64,000 nucleotides of DNA, taken from Ignavibacteria bacterium (GTDB lineage: Bacteria > Bacteroidota > Ignavibacteria > Kapaibacteriales > Kapaibacteriaceae). Position 1 is the first letter of the stretch, and each line of letters begins with the position of its first letter. The translations under genes were made by a program, and so were the position numbers. The notes below the pieces were generated by a model that saw only the letters and a list, made by a program, of their open reading frames with translations, was not told where the DNA came from and ran no database searches. The stretch is from NCBI GenBank assembly GCA_947495975.1, contig CANMBE010000001.1, positions 124,001-188,000 on the forward strand, in the 5' to 3' direction. Below, one piece after another: positions 44,928 to 54,550 of this stretch.

Positions 44928-45644
44928 ATGGGCAGAGCCTTTGAATTTAGAAGAGCACGAAAAGAGAAACGTTGGGCCAACATGTCGAAAATCTTTACCA
45001 AGCTTGGTAAGGAGATTTCGGTTTCGGTAAAGCAGGGCGGAGCAGACCCTGATCTAAACCCGCGTCTTCGGATGATCATTCAAAACGCAAAAGCGGCCAA
45101 CATGCCGAAGGATAACGTTGAGAATGCTATTAAGAAGGCAATGGCAAAAGATTCGGCACTGCTCGAAGAGTCCAACTACGAGGGATACGGGCCACATGGA
45201 GTTGCAGTATGGGTAGAAACAGCTACTGACAACCCAACACGCACTGTAGCGAACGTGCGCTCATACTTCAACAAAGTACATGGTCAGCTCGGTACGTCTG
45301 GCTCACTTGAGTTCATCTTTGAGCGCAAGGGTGTTTTCACTATTTCTGCAGCTGGCGTAGATCATGATGAACTTGAGATGACGTTAATCGAGAATGGAGC
45401 TGACGACATTCAAGTGCAAGACGATGACATTGTGGCCTATACTTCATTTGCCAACTTCATTTCGATGCAACATGCGTTGGAGGCTGCGGGCATAAATGTA
45501 TCAAGCGCTGAATTGCGTCGTATTCCAAACACGACTGTTACTGTAACAGATGAGCAGGCCGAAGAAATCATCAAGCTTCTCGACCGGCTTGAAGAAGACG
45601 ACGATGTTCAGAACGTCTTCCACAACATGAATGAAAGCGAATAA
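44928..45644 (+). CDS. YebC/PmpR family protein
   Basis: A 238-aa protein with the complete YebC fold. The N-terminal GRAFEFRRARKEKRWANMSKIFTKLGKEI is a family hallmark, followed by GGADPDLNPRLRMIIQNAKAANMPKDNVENAI, the YEGYGPHGVAVWVE segment near 83, and a C-terminal domain with GTSGSLEFIFERKG. Members are described as DNA-binding transcriptional regulators, and some are reported to help ribosomes pass proline stretches. The TAA stop overlaps the purF ATG by one base (TAATG). Confidence 0.95.
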   Translation: MGRAFEFRRARKEKRWANMSKIFTKLGKEISVSVKQGGADPDLNPRLRMIIQNAKAANMPKDNVENAIKKAMAKDSALLEESNYEGYGPHGVAVWVETATDNPTRTVANVRSYFNKVHGQLGTSGSLEFIFERKGVFTISAAGVDHDELEMTLIENGADDIQVQDDDIVAYTSFANFISMQHALEAAGINVSSAELRRIPNTTVTVTDEQAEEIIKLLDRLEEDDDVQNVFHNMNESE

Positions 45645-47101
45645 TGTGCGGTATCGTTGGCGTCTTTAATCATCCGCAAGCAGCGGTTCTCTCGTATTAC
45701 GCACTTCACGCCCTTCAGCATCGAGGTCAAGAAGCATCGGGCATCGTTACGATGTATCACGATGAAGAAAAAGACAAGATGCGTTTTGGCGTCCATAAAG
45801 GTGAAGGCCTCGTTTTAGATGTTTTTTCTGAACACGAATTGTTCACAAAGTCTCTTAGAGGGCATTCAGCGGTTGGTCACAACCGCTATTCCACAACTGG
45901 AAGCAACTCACTCGCCAACATTCAACCATTTCATTTCAATTACACCGGTGGCAACTTTGCACTGGCACATAATGGGAATCTTACGAATACAAGATCTCTC
46001 CGTGCAAAAATGAAGAGTGATGGCGCGATATTTCAGACCACAACAGACAGCGAGCTTTTTTTGCATCTGATTGCAAGAAGTAGACAGACCTCACAGATTG
46101 AACAGATTCGCGAAGCAGTGCAAACAGCACAAGGAGCATATTCACTTGTGATGTTATCCGAGAACGCACTGTATGCCTCTCGCGACCCGCATGGATTTCG
46201 TCCGCTCTGCATTGGACGCATTAAGCACGATGGCGGTTATGCCTATGTAGTGGCATCTGAAACGTGTGCGCTTGATATCATCAGCGCTGAATACGTGAGA
46301 GATGTTGAACACAACGAGATTCTTGTGATTGACCAAAAGACGATTGATACCGGCGAGTTTACCTCGTACTACATCAATGAATCGATGGCGGAATCCAGAA
46401 ACTGCATCTTTGAATACGTTTATTTCTCGCGTCCAGATTCGCAGATTTTTGGCAATCCTGTAGACAAGGTCCGAAGGAAGATGGGCAAGAACCTAGCTGA
46501 GGAAAGCCCAGTCTCTGGAACAGAAGAAGACAAAGTTGTGGTAATTGCTGTGCCCGATTCAGGCAACACAGCCACGCTGGGATATGCTCGTGTTAACGAG
46601 AAACAGTTTCCTACGAGATACGAGATTGGACTTATTCGCTCGCACTATGTAGGGCGAACATTTATTGCGCCTGGGCAAGACAAGCGTGAGTTTAAAGTTA
46701 AGACCAAGTTTAACGTAGTGCGTGGCGTACTTGCAGGAAACAAGGTTGTAGTTGTAGATGACTCTATTGTGCGCGGCACTACGTCTAAATCACTTGTGAA
46801 TCTCATTCGCGAGGCAAAACCCCGCGAAGTGCATGTACGAATCACATCGCCCCCTGTAAAGCATCCATGTATGTATGGCATGGATTTTCCGAGTGGAGAC
46901 GAGCTGATAGCAAATCACCATGCCACTGAGGAAGCCATTGCGGCAGAGCTTGGAGCCGATTCATTGAAATACCTCAGCGTTGAGGGCCTAATGGATTCTG
47001 TTCCGCAGGGTGCAGGTATTGGTTATTGCACTGCGTGCTTTACTGGACTCTATCCGGTGCGAGTAGATCTTGCGTCAACAAAATTGGCGATGGAAGAATG
47101 A
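45644..47101 (+). CDS. purF: Amidophosphoribosyltransferase
   Basis: A 485-aa enzyme of the first committed purine step, making phosphoribosylamine from PRPP and glutamine. The sequence begins MCGIVGVFNH, so removing Met exposes the catalytic N-terminal Cys of the class II glutamine amidotransferase domain with no longer propeptide. The PRPP loop is VVVVDDSIVRGTTS near 366. Cys residues in ESRNCIFEYVYF, HPCMYGMDFPS and GYCTACFTG correspond to the iron-sulfur ligands of the Bacillus-type enzyme. It is coupled to yebC upstream and overlaps the next gene by ATGA. Confidence 0.95.
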   Translation: MCGIVGVFNHPQAAVLSYYALHALQHRGQEASGIVTMYHDEEKDKMRFGVHKGEGLVLDVFSEHELFTKSLRGHSAVGHNRYSTTGSNSLANIQPFHFNYTGGNFALAHNGNLTNTRSLRAKMKSDGAIFQTTTDSELFLHLIARSRQTSQIEQIREAVQTAQGAYSLVMLSENALYASRDPHGFRPLCIGRIKHDGGYAYVVASETCALDIISAEYVRDVEHNEILVIDQKTIDTGEFTSYYINESMAESRNCIFEYVYFSRPDSQIFGNPVDKVRRKMGKNLAEESPVSGTEEDKVVVIAVPDSGNTATLGYARVNEKQFPTRYEIGLIRSHYVGRTFIAPGQDKREFKVKTKFNVVRGVLAGNKVVVVDDSIVRGTTSKSLVNLIREAKPREVHVRITSPPVKHPCMYGMDFPSGDELIANHHATEEAIAAELGADSLKYLSVEGLMDSVPQGAGIGYCTACFTGLYPVRVDLASTKLAMEE

Positions 47102-47745
47102 GCGCGCCCCACGAGTCAATGCTTCCGCCGTCAACGAAGAATGGGTGGAAAATCGTACTTGCCCTTTTTGCACTTTTAGCGACTACGGGGCTCGTGTTGT
47201 CGATTCTTTACCGTGATAGTGCAAAACCAGGCGAGGTGATACGAAAAGCTCAGCGCAAGGCTGCTACACGTGTTGTGTACACAATTGTGTTCAGCAGCAT
47301 TGACGATGGGTCTGCCGATCGCATTATTCGCGAGATAGTGCAAGACTTGGGAGCCGATACATCTACCGCTGATTTAATTATCGGATCTCCTGTTACGGAT
47401 CCTTGGTGCGCTTCCATAGCAGAGTACAAACGGAATCTTCGCAAAGCAATGACGGAGACAAGGGAAATGCCTATCGGCAAGCAATCCGTTGTTGTTTCGA
47501 TGGTTGCTGGCCTCCTCACAAAAAACGAGCTACCGGCGCGGGTATATCTTGTGGGACGAATCAATGGTGAGGATGTGAGCACGATTGCAGGGAGAACGTC
47601 AAGAACCGCAGCCGCGATTGAACTACGTTCAAATATGATGGGGCCCGTTACGGTTATCTCGTATCTCTCGCCACCAGAGGCACCGGCAAACCGCAACTAT
47701 GTGCGGCTCTTTGAAGGGAAAGCCTTCACTGTAGAGCGCCGTTGA
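47098..47745 (+). CDS. Unrecognised membrane-anchored protein
   Basis: The product is 215 aa from the ATG at 47098, which overlaps the purF stop; an earlier in-frame start inside purF is unlikely. One hydrophobic segment (IVLALFALLATTGLVLSILY at about 19-38) anchors a C-terminal region of 175 residues. That region alternates helices and strands (RVVYTIVFSSIDDGSADRI, SVVVSMVAGLLTKN, ARVYLVGRI) and resembles a Rossmann-like or VWA-like fold only in general pattern. The function is unknown. It ends 9 bp from the convergent VWA-OmpA gene. Confidence 0.6.
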   Translation: MSAPHESMLPPSTKNGWKIVLALFALLATTGLVLSILYRDSAKPGEVIRKAQRKAATRVVYTIVFSSIDDGSADRIIREIVQDLGADTSTADLIIGSPVTDPWCASIAEYKRNLRKAMTETREMPIGKQSVVVSMVAGLLTKNELPARVYLVGRINGEDVSTIAGRTSRTAAAIELRSNMMGPVTVISYLSPPEAPANRNYVRLFEGKAFTVERR

Positions 47746-47754
47746 TACGGCTGT

Positions 47755-49083
47755 CTATTTTGCGATAATGATGATTTCAGTTCTGCGGTTCAACCACCTA
47801 CCAAACTCAGTTGTATTGTCCGCAATTGGACGAGCAGGTCCATGGCCCAATGTTTGCAGTCTGCGCTGGTCAATACCATGCTGCACAATGTAGGCTTTTA
47901 CTGTCTCCGCCCGTTTCAATGAGAGCACTTTGTTCGTGCGCACTGAACCTGTGTTGTCCGTATGGCCTTCAATACGAACTTGAACAGCCGGCCTACTTTT
48001 CATGAACTCCATCAAAATGTCTAGCTCTTCTACTTTTGGGGGCAGCGTTGCGCTTCCTATTGGAAAGAGGAGGTTTTCAATGATGAATTTTCTTCCAATT
48101 TCTACGATTGGTATGATCTGCTTAACGAGCTCGCGTTTGTTCTCGTCAAGTATAGAAACGCTGATCGAATCGCGAAGCATCTTGGAATCGCTGCGATACA
48201 TCACAGCATAAAGATTGGTCAATTGCATCGAATATTGATCAAGGATTCGTGAGAAGGGTTGTTCAATATCAAACACTGCACCACGTGTTGACTCAGAAAT
48301 CAGTTTATACTCATGCAGTTGTGGCGGCACAATTGAAAAGAGTCTCACCTTATTGTCTCTGAGCAACGGAATAATTGTCTCCGTTGTCATGTAGGTTCTG
48401 CCATTCCCCTTCTCACCAAATTGATGATAAGGGGCATCTGTGATTATCACAGCCACACGGTTCGCAGATGGCATCCACTTTGCTCGAGTTACGTCCTTGA
48501 TCGCTTCTAGAGCATTTTCTTTTTCATCAAAGCCACCACTTGCGTACACCTTTGCAAGCCACGAGAGAAACTCTTTCACATCAGATGTTGGCTGATACGA
48601 ACGCTCAACAAAGTCACTAAAGAGAACGAGGCCTAGTCTGTATTCTATTCCTCGTGTACGCAGCGCATCTACAAAGCCTTCAATGTTGTCCTTCACACCA
48701 TTGATGTGAGATTGCATCGTACCTGTAATGTCCACAATGAACATAAAATCAACCGGAATGCGCTCGCTAATCGTAATCTTTTCAACGCCTATCACGGTCT
48801 TCGTCACTCCATTTTCAACTACTGTAAGAGTGCTTGGGTCCAGGCTTTCCATTGCGCGGGCACTATCGTCGAGGACTTCAACGATGAGTTTCACTAGCGG
48901 GAATTTTGTGATGTCAACATTCTGAATCGTCATCTGCACACCACTGAGCGATGACCGAATGAGCGCATCTTCAGCAACACGCTTTACTTTGTCCAACGAG
49001 TCCTGCTGTGCACTACACAATGAAACTGCCATCACGCTGAGCGTGATCGTTAAAAGCAGGAAATACAGAGTACGGTATATCAT
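47755..49083 (-). CDS. VWA domain protein with OmpA-type peptidoglycan-binding domain
   Basis: The product is 442 aa from the ATG at 49083 (signal peptide TLYFLLLTITLSVMAVSLCSAQ). A von Willebrand A domain occupies about 100-270, starting DFMFIVDITGTMQS, a metal-site variant with Thr in place of the usual Ser residues. The last 110 residues are an OmpA domain (LLFPIGSATLPP, VRIEGHTDNTGS, LSLKRAETVKAYI, GHGPARPIADN), which binds peptidoglycan. It should be a periplasmic protein tethered to the wall and able to hold a partner through the VWA domain. It closes the envelope run that begins at 54.9 kb, after a terminator-like hairpin. Confidence 0.85.
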   Translation of the reverse strand: MIYRTLYFLLLTITLSVMAVSLCSAQQDSLDKVKRVAEDALIRSSLSGVQMTIQNVDITKFPLVKLIVEVLDDSARAMESLDPSTLTVVENGVTKTVIGVEKITISERIPVDFMFIVDITGTMQSHINGVKDNIEGFVDALRTRGIEYRLGLVLFSDFVERSYQPTSDVKEFLSWLAKVYASGGFDEKENALEAIKDVTRAKWMPSANRVAVIITDAPYHQFGEKGNGRTYMTTETIIPLLRDNKVRLFSIVPPQLHEYKLISESTRGAVFDIEQPFSRILDQYSMQLTNLYAVMYRSDSKMLRDSISVSILDENKRELVKQIIPIVEIGRKFIIENLLFPIGSATLPPKVEELDILMEFMKSRPAVQVRIEGHTDNTGSVRTNKVLSLKRAETVKAYIVQHGIDQRRLQTLGHGPARPIADNTTEFGRWLNRRTEIIIIAK

Positions 49084-49096
49084 TGCTGAAAACGAC

Positions 49097-49128
49097 AAAG
49101 CCCCTTCAATCAACATGAAAGGGGCTTT
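49097..49128. terminator. Hairpin terminator made of two inverted AAGGGGCT copies
   Basis: AAAGCCCCTT and AAGGGGCTTT form a 10-bp stem around a 12-nt loop, with a short T run on the plus side. It lies between the stop of the upstream outer membrane gene (49148) and the start of the VWA-OmpA gene (49083), so it may partly terminate the minus-strand run. Each arm contains one copy of the dispersed octamer. Confidence 0.75.
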
Positions 49129-49147
49129 TAGTGGTCATGATGTTTCG

Positions 49148-50536
49148 TTAAAAATTGAGTCGTAGAACCGGGGAGAACATAAAGAAGTTCTTAATCTCAA
49201 ACGGTCGTGCGTCGCGCAGTGGAGTTGAGTATCTACCTTCGAGGTAAAGCCAATCGCCAAGGATAGGCACGTAAGCACGTGCTAAGAGCATTTGGTTTGA
49301 ATATTGAAGACTAATACCAAATGGGAATGAAGCTTGGCTACGATACTCAACCTTTGCGTAGATCCAATCGAGGGCTTCATTTGGCTTCCAGGTCATGAGG
49401 CCAGTTACGCCAGCGCGCCCAAGGTACACAGCTGTTGTGTCATTGAAAACAGCAACTTCCTGCACTTCGGCGTAACTAACACCGAGGTCAAAACGGAAGA
49501 AATTCTCCGGTACTTTTCGATCCAACCAAAGGTTGTAGAAAAGTGTTGCCTGACCCGTAGAGCGAATGATATTCGTAGTGGCGTTTGGATTAACATTAAA
49601 AGACGGTGCTGTTATTCGACGCGTTTCATCATTGAAAAGGTAATACGTTGTTGTATCAATGGTATTCTCTGGCGAGATGCCTTGTAGTGGCAGTTCAACG
49701 TTGAGGGCAAGTCCAAACTGTGGGTGGAATGGCAAGTAGAAGTCTAATCCGCCAACGATTTTACTTCCAGCTGAACCATTGAGTTTGCGACCAGGAATAA
49801 AATCGAGCAGTCTGCTCTGACCATCAAGACTACTTGTTAGACGATAGCCAAAACCTAAACGCACATTCAATAAATATGGAATCGGCTTGCGTGTATCAGG
49901 ATCAGAGTTTTCATAGAGTGGCCGTTGTAAGAATACACGTCCCTCACCTGAACTCCAGAACGTGTAGCCAACTTGGTCAGTACCTATTGACGACTTTAGC
50001 CAAAATCCAGAGTTGCCAATTTTCAGCGATTGTTCGAAGGCCGATAACGTGAACGAGTGCGTCACATTCGTCGGCTCTATATAGCTGATGATTTCGGCGA
50101 TCTGTGGAGCAGATGGTGGAGTTGACGGAGGGATCTCGTTGAAGCAGTATGGCCGTTTTCCATCTGCCAAGCGAGCTGCTAAACGCTTCATGTTTGAAGA
50201 GATCTCAGAAGCAACCATTCTTTCTGAGCCACATTCAATAAGAATGAGTTCGAAGTCTTGACCTGCTTCACCCTCTTTAACAGGAGCGGCTGTAATCACG
50301 ATTGATTTATCGTCGAGATTGCTTTTTGGATAACCCATAAGAGCAAACGATTGTTTGATCTGCACTTGAAGATCTGGTTCACATATTCTCCACCGTGGAA
50401 AATATTGAAGAATCTCTGGGTCAATGGTCTTAAGTGCCGCTAATGCCGTGTCGGCAAACGTCTGTGCCCTTACTGGTGTGGCAACACAAGCGAGAGCTAC
50501 AATGGCACAGAAGGCTAAACGGTACATGATCTGCAT
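49148..50536 (-). CDS. Outer membrane protein, tandem paralogue 2
   Basis: A 462-aa exported protein (signal peptide FCAIVALACVATPVRAQ). The first 140 mature residues are soluble-looking and helical, with several Cys (RICEPDLQV, LIECGSERM, KRPYCFNEI). From about residue 165 the sequence alternates as in a beta-barrel, ending SPVLRLNF with a C-terminal Phe for barrel insertion. The C-terminal 60 residues resemble those of the protein encoded next upstream, so the two look like paralogues. AAGGA 9 nt upstream supports the ATG at 50536. I recognise no named family. Confidence 0.7.
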   Translation of the reverse strand: MQIMYRLAFCAIVALACVATPVRAQTFADTALAALKTIDPEILQYFPRWRICEPDLQVQIKQSFALMGYPKSNLDDKSIVITAAPVKEGEAGQDFELILIECGSERMVASEISSNMKRLAARLADGKRPYCFNEIPPSTPPSAPQIAEIISYIEPTNVTHSFTLSAFEQSLKIGNSGFWLKSSIGTDQVGYTFWSSGEGRVFLQRPLYENSDPDTRKPIPYLLNVRLGFGYRLTSSLDGQSRLLDFIPGRKLNGSAGSKIVGGLDFYLPFHPQFGLALNVELPLQGISPENTIDTTTYYLFNDETRRITAPSFNVNPNATTNIIRSTGQATLFYNLWLDRKVPENFFRFDLGVSYAEVQEVAVFNDTTAVYLGRAGVTGLMTWKPNEALDWIYAKVEYRSQASFPFGISLQYSNQMLLARAYVPILGDWLYLEGRYSTPLRDARPFEIKNFFMFSPVLRLNF

Positions 50537-50564
50537 AATTCGAGTTCCTTCGTTGCGCTTTAGG

Positions 50565-52214
50565 TCAGAAGTTGAAAATGAAATTCACTGCAGGCATTAC
50601 GATGGCGCTGCTCTCCCAAATTCTTGGGTCCCGGAATACCGGTGCAAATACCTTCGCATCGAAGCGTACGGCAAATTGATCCATGATAGGAACTTGGAGC
50701 CACGCTTTACCAAGGATGGTCTGGTCGAAATATGACAGCGTAAAGCCAATTGGGGTTGACCACGCGGTTGTCATAAAATCAACGGCACCAGATAAGCCGC
50801 CAATCGTTTCATTATCAACCTTGCTGTACACGACTGCTGTGTCTTGGTCTAGTCCACGAATTGATGACCATGACTCCATGTTATACACGGTTCCACCCAG
50901 GCGCAAGCGGAACATGTATGCCTCATCAATGCGGATTGCAAACGTGTATTGCATTATCGCATGGAATCGGACAAGGTAATCTTCATAACGGCTTGATGCT
51001 TCATTGTACACCATGTGGTCTGACATCTTCGCGTCAGAAAACACATAGCTTGCTCCGAAGTGAAACACGCCCGATTCAGAGATCACGCGGATTGGGAAAT
51101 CGAATGCCCCATTAATACCAAGACCACCTGTGGTCATGGTCTGCGCAGAGCCCAAATCTTTGGAGATACTGGCCCACCCATTGGTAGGCATAACAACACC
51201 AAGATGTGCGGCACCCCAAACAGCATTCAGCGTTAGACGATTAGACCAAATAGACGGATAGTTCAGATCTTCGAGACCATATTTCAGTTCCAGACCATAC
51301 TTTGGCAAGTAGGTATTCGTGGATATGGCGGAGTCTACATCCGAGTCATTCAACGTTGGGCGTTCAAAGCGACGGTACGAAATACCATCAAGTGCACTAA
51401 GAATGATCTCGTTGTTGTTTTGGTAGTCTTTTGGAAGACCTTCTGTAATGCGCATAAACAACGGTGAAGAATCTTCGCTTATTCCCGTTGTTGCACCGTA
51501 ACGCTTCTTCACAAAACGAATACCTTCCTCGCCAATACCCTGTGCTTCTGGAGTTACATTCTCCATGTTGCCTTGCATCACCTGATTTGAAACATATTGA
51601 TACAGCGTGTTTGTGCTGGTCTCTAGGATTTCCCGACCCTTCTTCGCTACGCCGTTTACCAATATCTGCTCATCGAGGTTTTTTGCTTCAAGTTCACTGG
51701 CTAGAAATTGACCACTTGGTGGATCGAGGTCCTGTCGCAGCCCGTAGAAGCTTTCTGTGTTCTTCTGAACAAGGAGTGCAATTACCTTGAACGATTCACC
51801 CGGTTGGTAACGAGTTGTTACGACAAAAGCTTTTTTGAACTGTGCTTTTTCCCATGCAATGCGTTGGGAATAATAACGCTCATACGCTTTGCAACCTGGC
51901 GATCTCATCCACTTCTGATACTCTTTCTCGTCGCTGCCTTCACCGCCAGAAAGCACGTATCCCTCGATATCGTCCTTCACGTTGCACAGTTTGGCTTCTT
52001 CGGGAATGACTGGTTCTGGAGGACCAAGAAGCATGTTGAACTTCGTGACCGTTCCATCCTCCTCATTCACACGAAAGACGGAGATCATTCCGTAACGCCA
52101 GTTCTTGTATTTATTAAGAATGGTAGATACCTGCGAATTTTGTTGCGCAGATACCGCCACTACTGCAATTGTCCCCAGCAGTATTGCGCAGAGAATTTTC
52201 CTCGTGGAAGTCAT
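50565..52214 (-). CDS. Outer membrane protein, tandem paralogue 1
   Basis: The product is 549 aa from the ATG at 52214, chosen because AAGGA lies 5 nt upstream and the signal peptide then begins directly (KILCAILLGTIAVVAVSAQ); earlier in-frame starts reach to 52250. The first 280 residues are polar and mixed helix and strand (KYKNWRYGMISVFRVNEED, KKAFVVTTRYQPGESFKVIALLV). The remainder looks like a beta-barrel (LTLNAVWGAAHLGVVMP, IGGLSGAVDFMTTAW) and ends AVNFIFNF. It shares its C-terminal pattern with the next gene. It lies between the GldM-like gene and its paralogue. Confidence 0.7.
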   Translation of the reverse strand: MTSTRKILCAILLGTIAVVAVSAQQNSQVSTILNKYKNWRYGMISVFRVNEEDGTVTKFNMLLGPPEPVIPEEAKLCNVKDDIEGYVLSGGEGSDEKEYQKWMRSPGCKAYERYYSQRIAWEKAQFKKAFVVTTRYQPGESFKVIALLVQKNTESFYGLRQDLDPPSGQFLASELEAKNLDEQILVNGVAKKGREILETSTNTLYQYVSNQVMQGNMENVTPEAQGIGEEGIRFVKKRYGATTGISEDSSPLFMRITEGLPKDYQNNNEIILSALDGISYRRFERPTLNDSDVDSAISTNTYLPKYGLELKYGLEDLNYPSIWSNRLTLNAVWGAAHLGVVMPTNGWASISKDLGSAQTMTTGGLGINGAFDFPIRVISESGVFHFGASYVFSDAKMSDHMVYNEASSRYEDYLVRFHAIMQYTFAIRIDEAYMFRLRLGGTVYNMESWSSIRGLDQDTAVVYSKVDNETIGGLSGAVDFMTTAWSTPIGFTLSYFDQTILGKAWLQVPIMDQFAVRFDAKVFAPVFRDPRIWESSAIVMPAVNFIFNF

Positions 52215-52253
52215 GGTGTTCCTTGGCATGCTTCGAATCTTCATGTTCAAATA

Positions 52254-54488
52254 TTAGTTCGTCACTGAAACAGATTGTGACTTGGCCCGAGGTTTAGAAG
52301 TTGCACCTTGTGATCGCGCTGTTGCCGAGATCGACAACGTTACGTTTCCTTTCACTTGGTTCTTTGTGAGCGGAATCTTTCCGCCTTGCAGCTTTAGCGT
52401 CACTTCATATTCATTGCCGGTAATCTTGCGAGCTTTTCCAACCACAACAACCTTGTAGGTTGTGTTTGTCTTTAGATCTCTCACATTGGAAGCGCTTACT
52501 TGTACTTCTACGTCACCAACTTCTGCACGCTCAGTATCGGAGATCTGTGGAGGCTTCACAATGATACCCTTAACCTTGAATTCAGGGTCACTGTTATTCA
52601 TAATTGGGTCAACTTTGATGTCTGCCGTAAGCACCATTGGCTTCTTAAGACCAACGTCTCCACTGCCACTATAGATTTCAACAACGTCGCCCGATTGTGG
52701 GTCTTTCCAAGAGATCGTTAGCTCAACTTTATCAGAACCCGCTGGAATCTTCACGTTATCAGACTGACCAATAGCAAGCTTGCGAATTGGAGGTGTTTGT
52801 GTACCAGCACCAAGATTGAAATTCATGACGAACTCATCCTGCTTGATCGTACTTCCCGATGAAGGAATAGCAACAAGTTCTAGCGCGTCGCCCCATGATG
52901 CCTCAATGGCACTCTTTATTTCATCAGGATTGGTCAGATTTGAAGGATACACGTACACCGAGCATTGCACAATCTCAGACTTCTTACCATTGGCATTTTG
53001 AAGTACGTCAAAGATGTACGGTTCATCTCGAGCAGACAGATTTCCTGCAACCGGAATTTCGAGATTGCGATTTACCCATTGTACACCGGCGCCACCTGAT
53101 GCAGATGCTGATGCGCCAGAGCCATTCGTAATGTTTGCAGTGCCTGGCTTCTTCGCGATTTCCGTTGTGCCTGTAGCAGGCGAAACCTGGAACGGAAGTG
53201 AAATCTTCGCAAGCTTGTCAAAGACACGGACAACAGTCTTGAGATCCGCAATCTTTGGTTCAGCCGTAGGAATATTCGGTTTAACAACACGGACCGTGAA
53301 GCCCATACTTGCCTGATTCTGCATAAGCTCGCCCGATTGGTTAGGGCTAAGAATCATACTGATGTATGCATACAGCTTTGCCTGACGAGCAAGATCTGGA
53401 TCAGAGTTTTGAAGTTCAATCACTCTCTTGTCAACTTCGTCGCGATATAGTCGACCAGAAATTTGACTTGATTCAAACTTCGTTGTGAGCTCTCTCACTG
53501 GTACGTCGCTCATCGTGCGGTCAAGTTCTTTGATCACACTTCTAAGATCTTTCACTGTGAGTTGCACTGTACCAATGTTGATTTTCTCTTCATCATCGGC
53601 TTGGACGTTTGTTGAATTCACGTCGCGCCGGATACCGAGGATCTTATTCGTACGAGAGAAGAAGTGCAGCTTGTATATGCCGGTACGTCCTGATGGCTTA
53701 AACCGCGCCATAAAGGAGCGTACTTTGAGCGAAACAGGAAACTTGTTTGTTCCAGGAGCTAGAGTTGTGTCGTGGTCATATCCATATTGTTGCTTTCCAT
53801 CCATACCATTCCAGTATGACGTAAAGTCACCAACTGGTGCCTCCAGATTATAGACTGGGGCTGCGGTTTGGAACCATCGAATGGTTTCTGGAAGATCAAG
53901 AGGGATGTTTGAATTTTTTAGCCAGTTTTGATCGAACGTAGCTAGCTGATAGCCAAGCATCGTCCAACCATGTGACTCTGTATTAACCCCTGTTCCTTTT
54001 TCAAGAATGTCACCAATTTCACCGTCTGTCGGGAAATCTGTGATGTTCTTGTTGTCATCTGACGAGTGCCATATCTGGTAATAGATTTCTCGGACGTTAG
54101 AAGCAAGCACAAAATCGCGAAGACGATTTTCCTTCTGCCCCTTGTCTAGCTTCTCGTCCTTGAGAACCTTACTCAGGTCATTCATTACGTCTGTAACGCC
54201 TACCTCTACGAGGTATTCGCGCTCTTCCTTGATAAGATTCATGCCCGGCTGGTTAGCCCAAGCTGCATCCTTCAGTACAATCTGATCCTGCGGTCGGGTA
54301 CTAAGACCCTCTACACCAGTACCGGTTTGGAGTTGCGCCAAGATCGATTGAACGATCTTCATCGACTCCTTTTGTTTCGCAATAAGATGCTCTTCCGCTT
54401 CATCTCTCTCCACAATAATGATGAGGAGTTCGAGAATTACAGCTAGATACAATACGAAATAGACTTTTCCAGCTCCGCCCTTGGACAT
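52254..54488 (-). CDS. Single-TM periplasmic protein with Ig-like domains, GldM-like layout
   Basis: A 744-aa protein with a strong GGAGG site 6 nt before the ATG. One N-terminal helix (VYFVLYLAVILELLIIIVE at 9-27) carries a Glu inside the membrane. A helical region follows (EEHLIAKQKESMKIVQSILAQLQ and on to about 150), and then a long beta-rich region to the end made of several immunoglobulin-like units (VQLTVKDLRSV, RNLEIPVAGNLSA, ADIKVDPIMNNSD, GNVTLSISATARS). GldM/PorM of the T9SS motor has the same order: one helix and stacked periplasmic domains of about 520 aa. Sequence identity with GldM cannot be shown by eye, so the assignment is a hypothesis. Confidence 0.55.
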   Translation of the reverse strand: MSKGGAGKVYFVLYLAVILELLIIIVERDEAEEHLIAKQKESMKIVQSILAQLQTGTGVEGLSTRPQDQIVLKDAAWANQPGMNLIKEEREYLVEVGVTDVMNDLSKVLKDEKLDKGQKENRLRDFVLASNVREIYYQIWHSSDDNKNITDFPTDGEIGDILEKGTGVNTESHGWTMLGYQLATFDQNWLKNSNIPLDLPETIRWFQTAAPVYNLEAPVGDFTSYWNGMDGKQQYGYDHDTTLAPGTNKFPVSLKVRSFMARFKPSGRTGIYKLHFFSRTNKILGIRRDVNSTNVQADDEEKINIGTVQLTVKDLRSVIKELDRTMSDVPVRELTTKFESSQISGRLYRDEVDKRVIELQNSDPDLARQAKLYAYISMILSPNQSGELMQNQASMGFTVRVVKPNIPTAEPKIADLKTVVRVFDKLAKISLPFQVSPATGTTEIAKKPGTANITNGSGASASASGGAGVQWVNRNLEIPVAGNLSARDEPYIFDVLQNANGKKSEIVQCSVYVYPSNLTNPDEIKSAIEASWGDALELVAIPSSGSTIKQDEFVMNFNLGAGTQTPPIRKLAIGQSDNVKIPAGSDKVELTISWKDPQSGDVVEIYSGSGDVGLKKPMVLTADIKVDPIMNNSDPEFKVKGIIVKPPQISDTERAEVGDVEVQVSASNVRDLKTNTTYKVVVVGKARKITGNEYEVTLKLQGGKIPLTKNQVKGNVTLSISATARSQGATSKPRAKSQSVSVTN

Positions 54489-54550
54489 GGTGATCCTCCA
54501 GGTAGTGGGTTAAACAACAGGATCCCCTTCTGCCTCACATCTCCAACCGA

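Noticed and set aside
51708-52268. 186-codon plus-strand open frame inside the outer membrane gene
   Set aside because: It is the antisense of a gene with signal peptide, ribosome binding site and barrel pattern.
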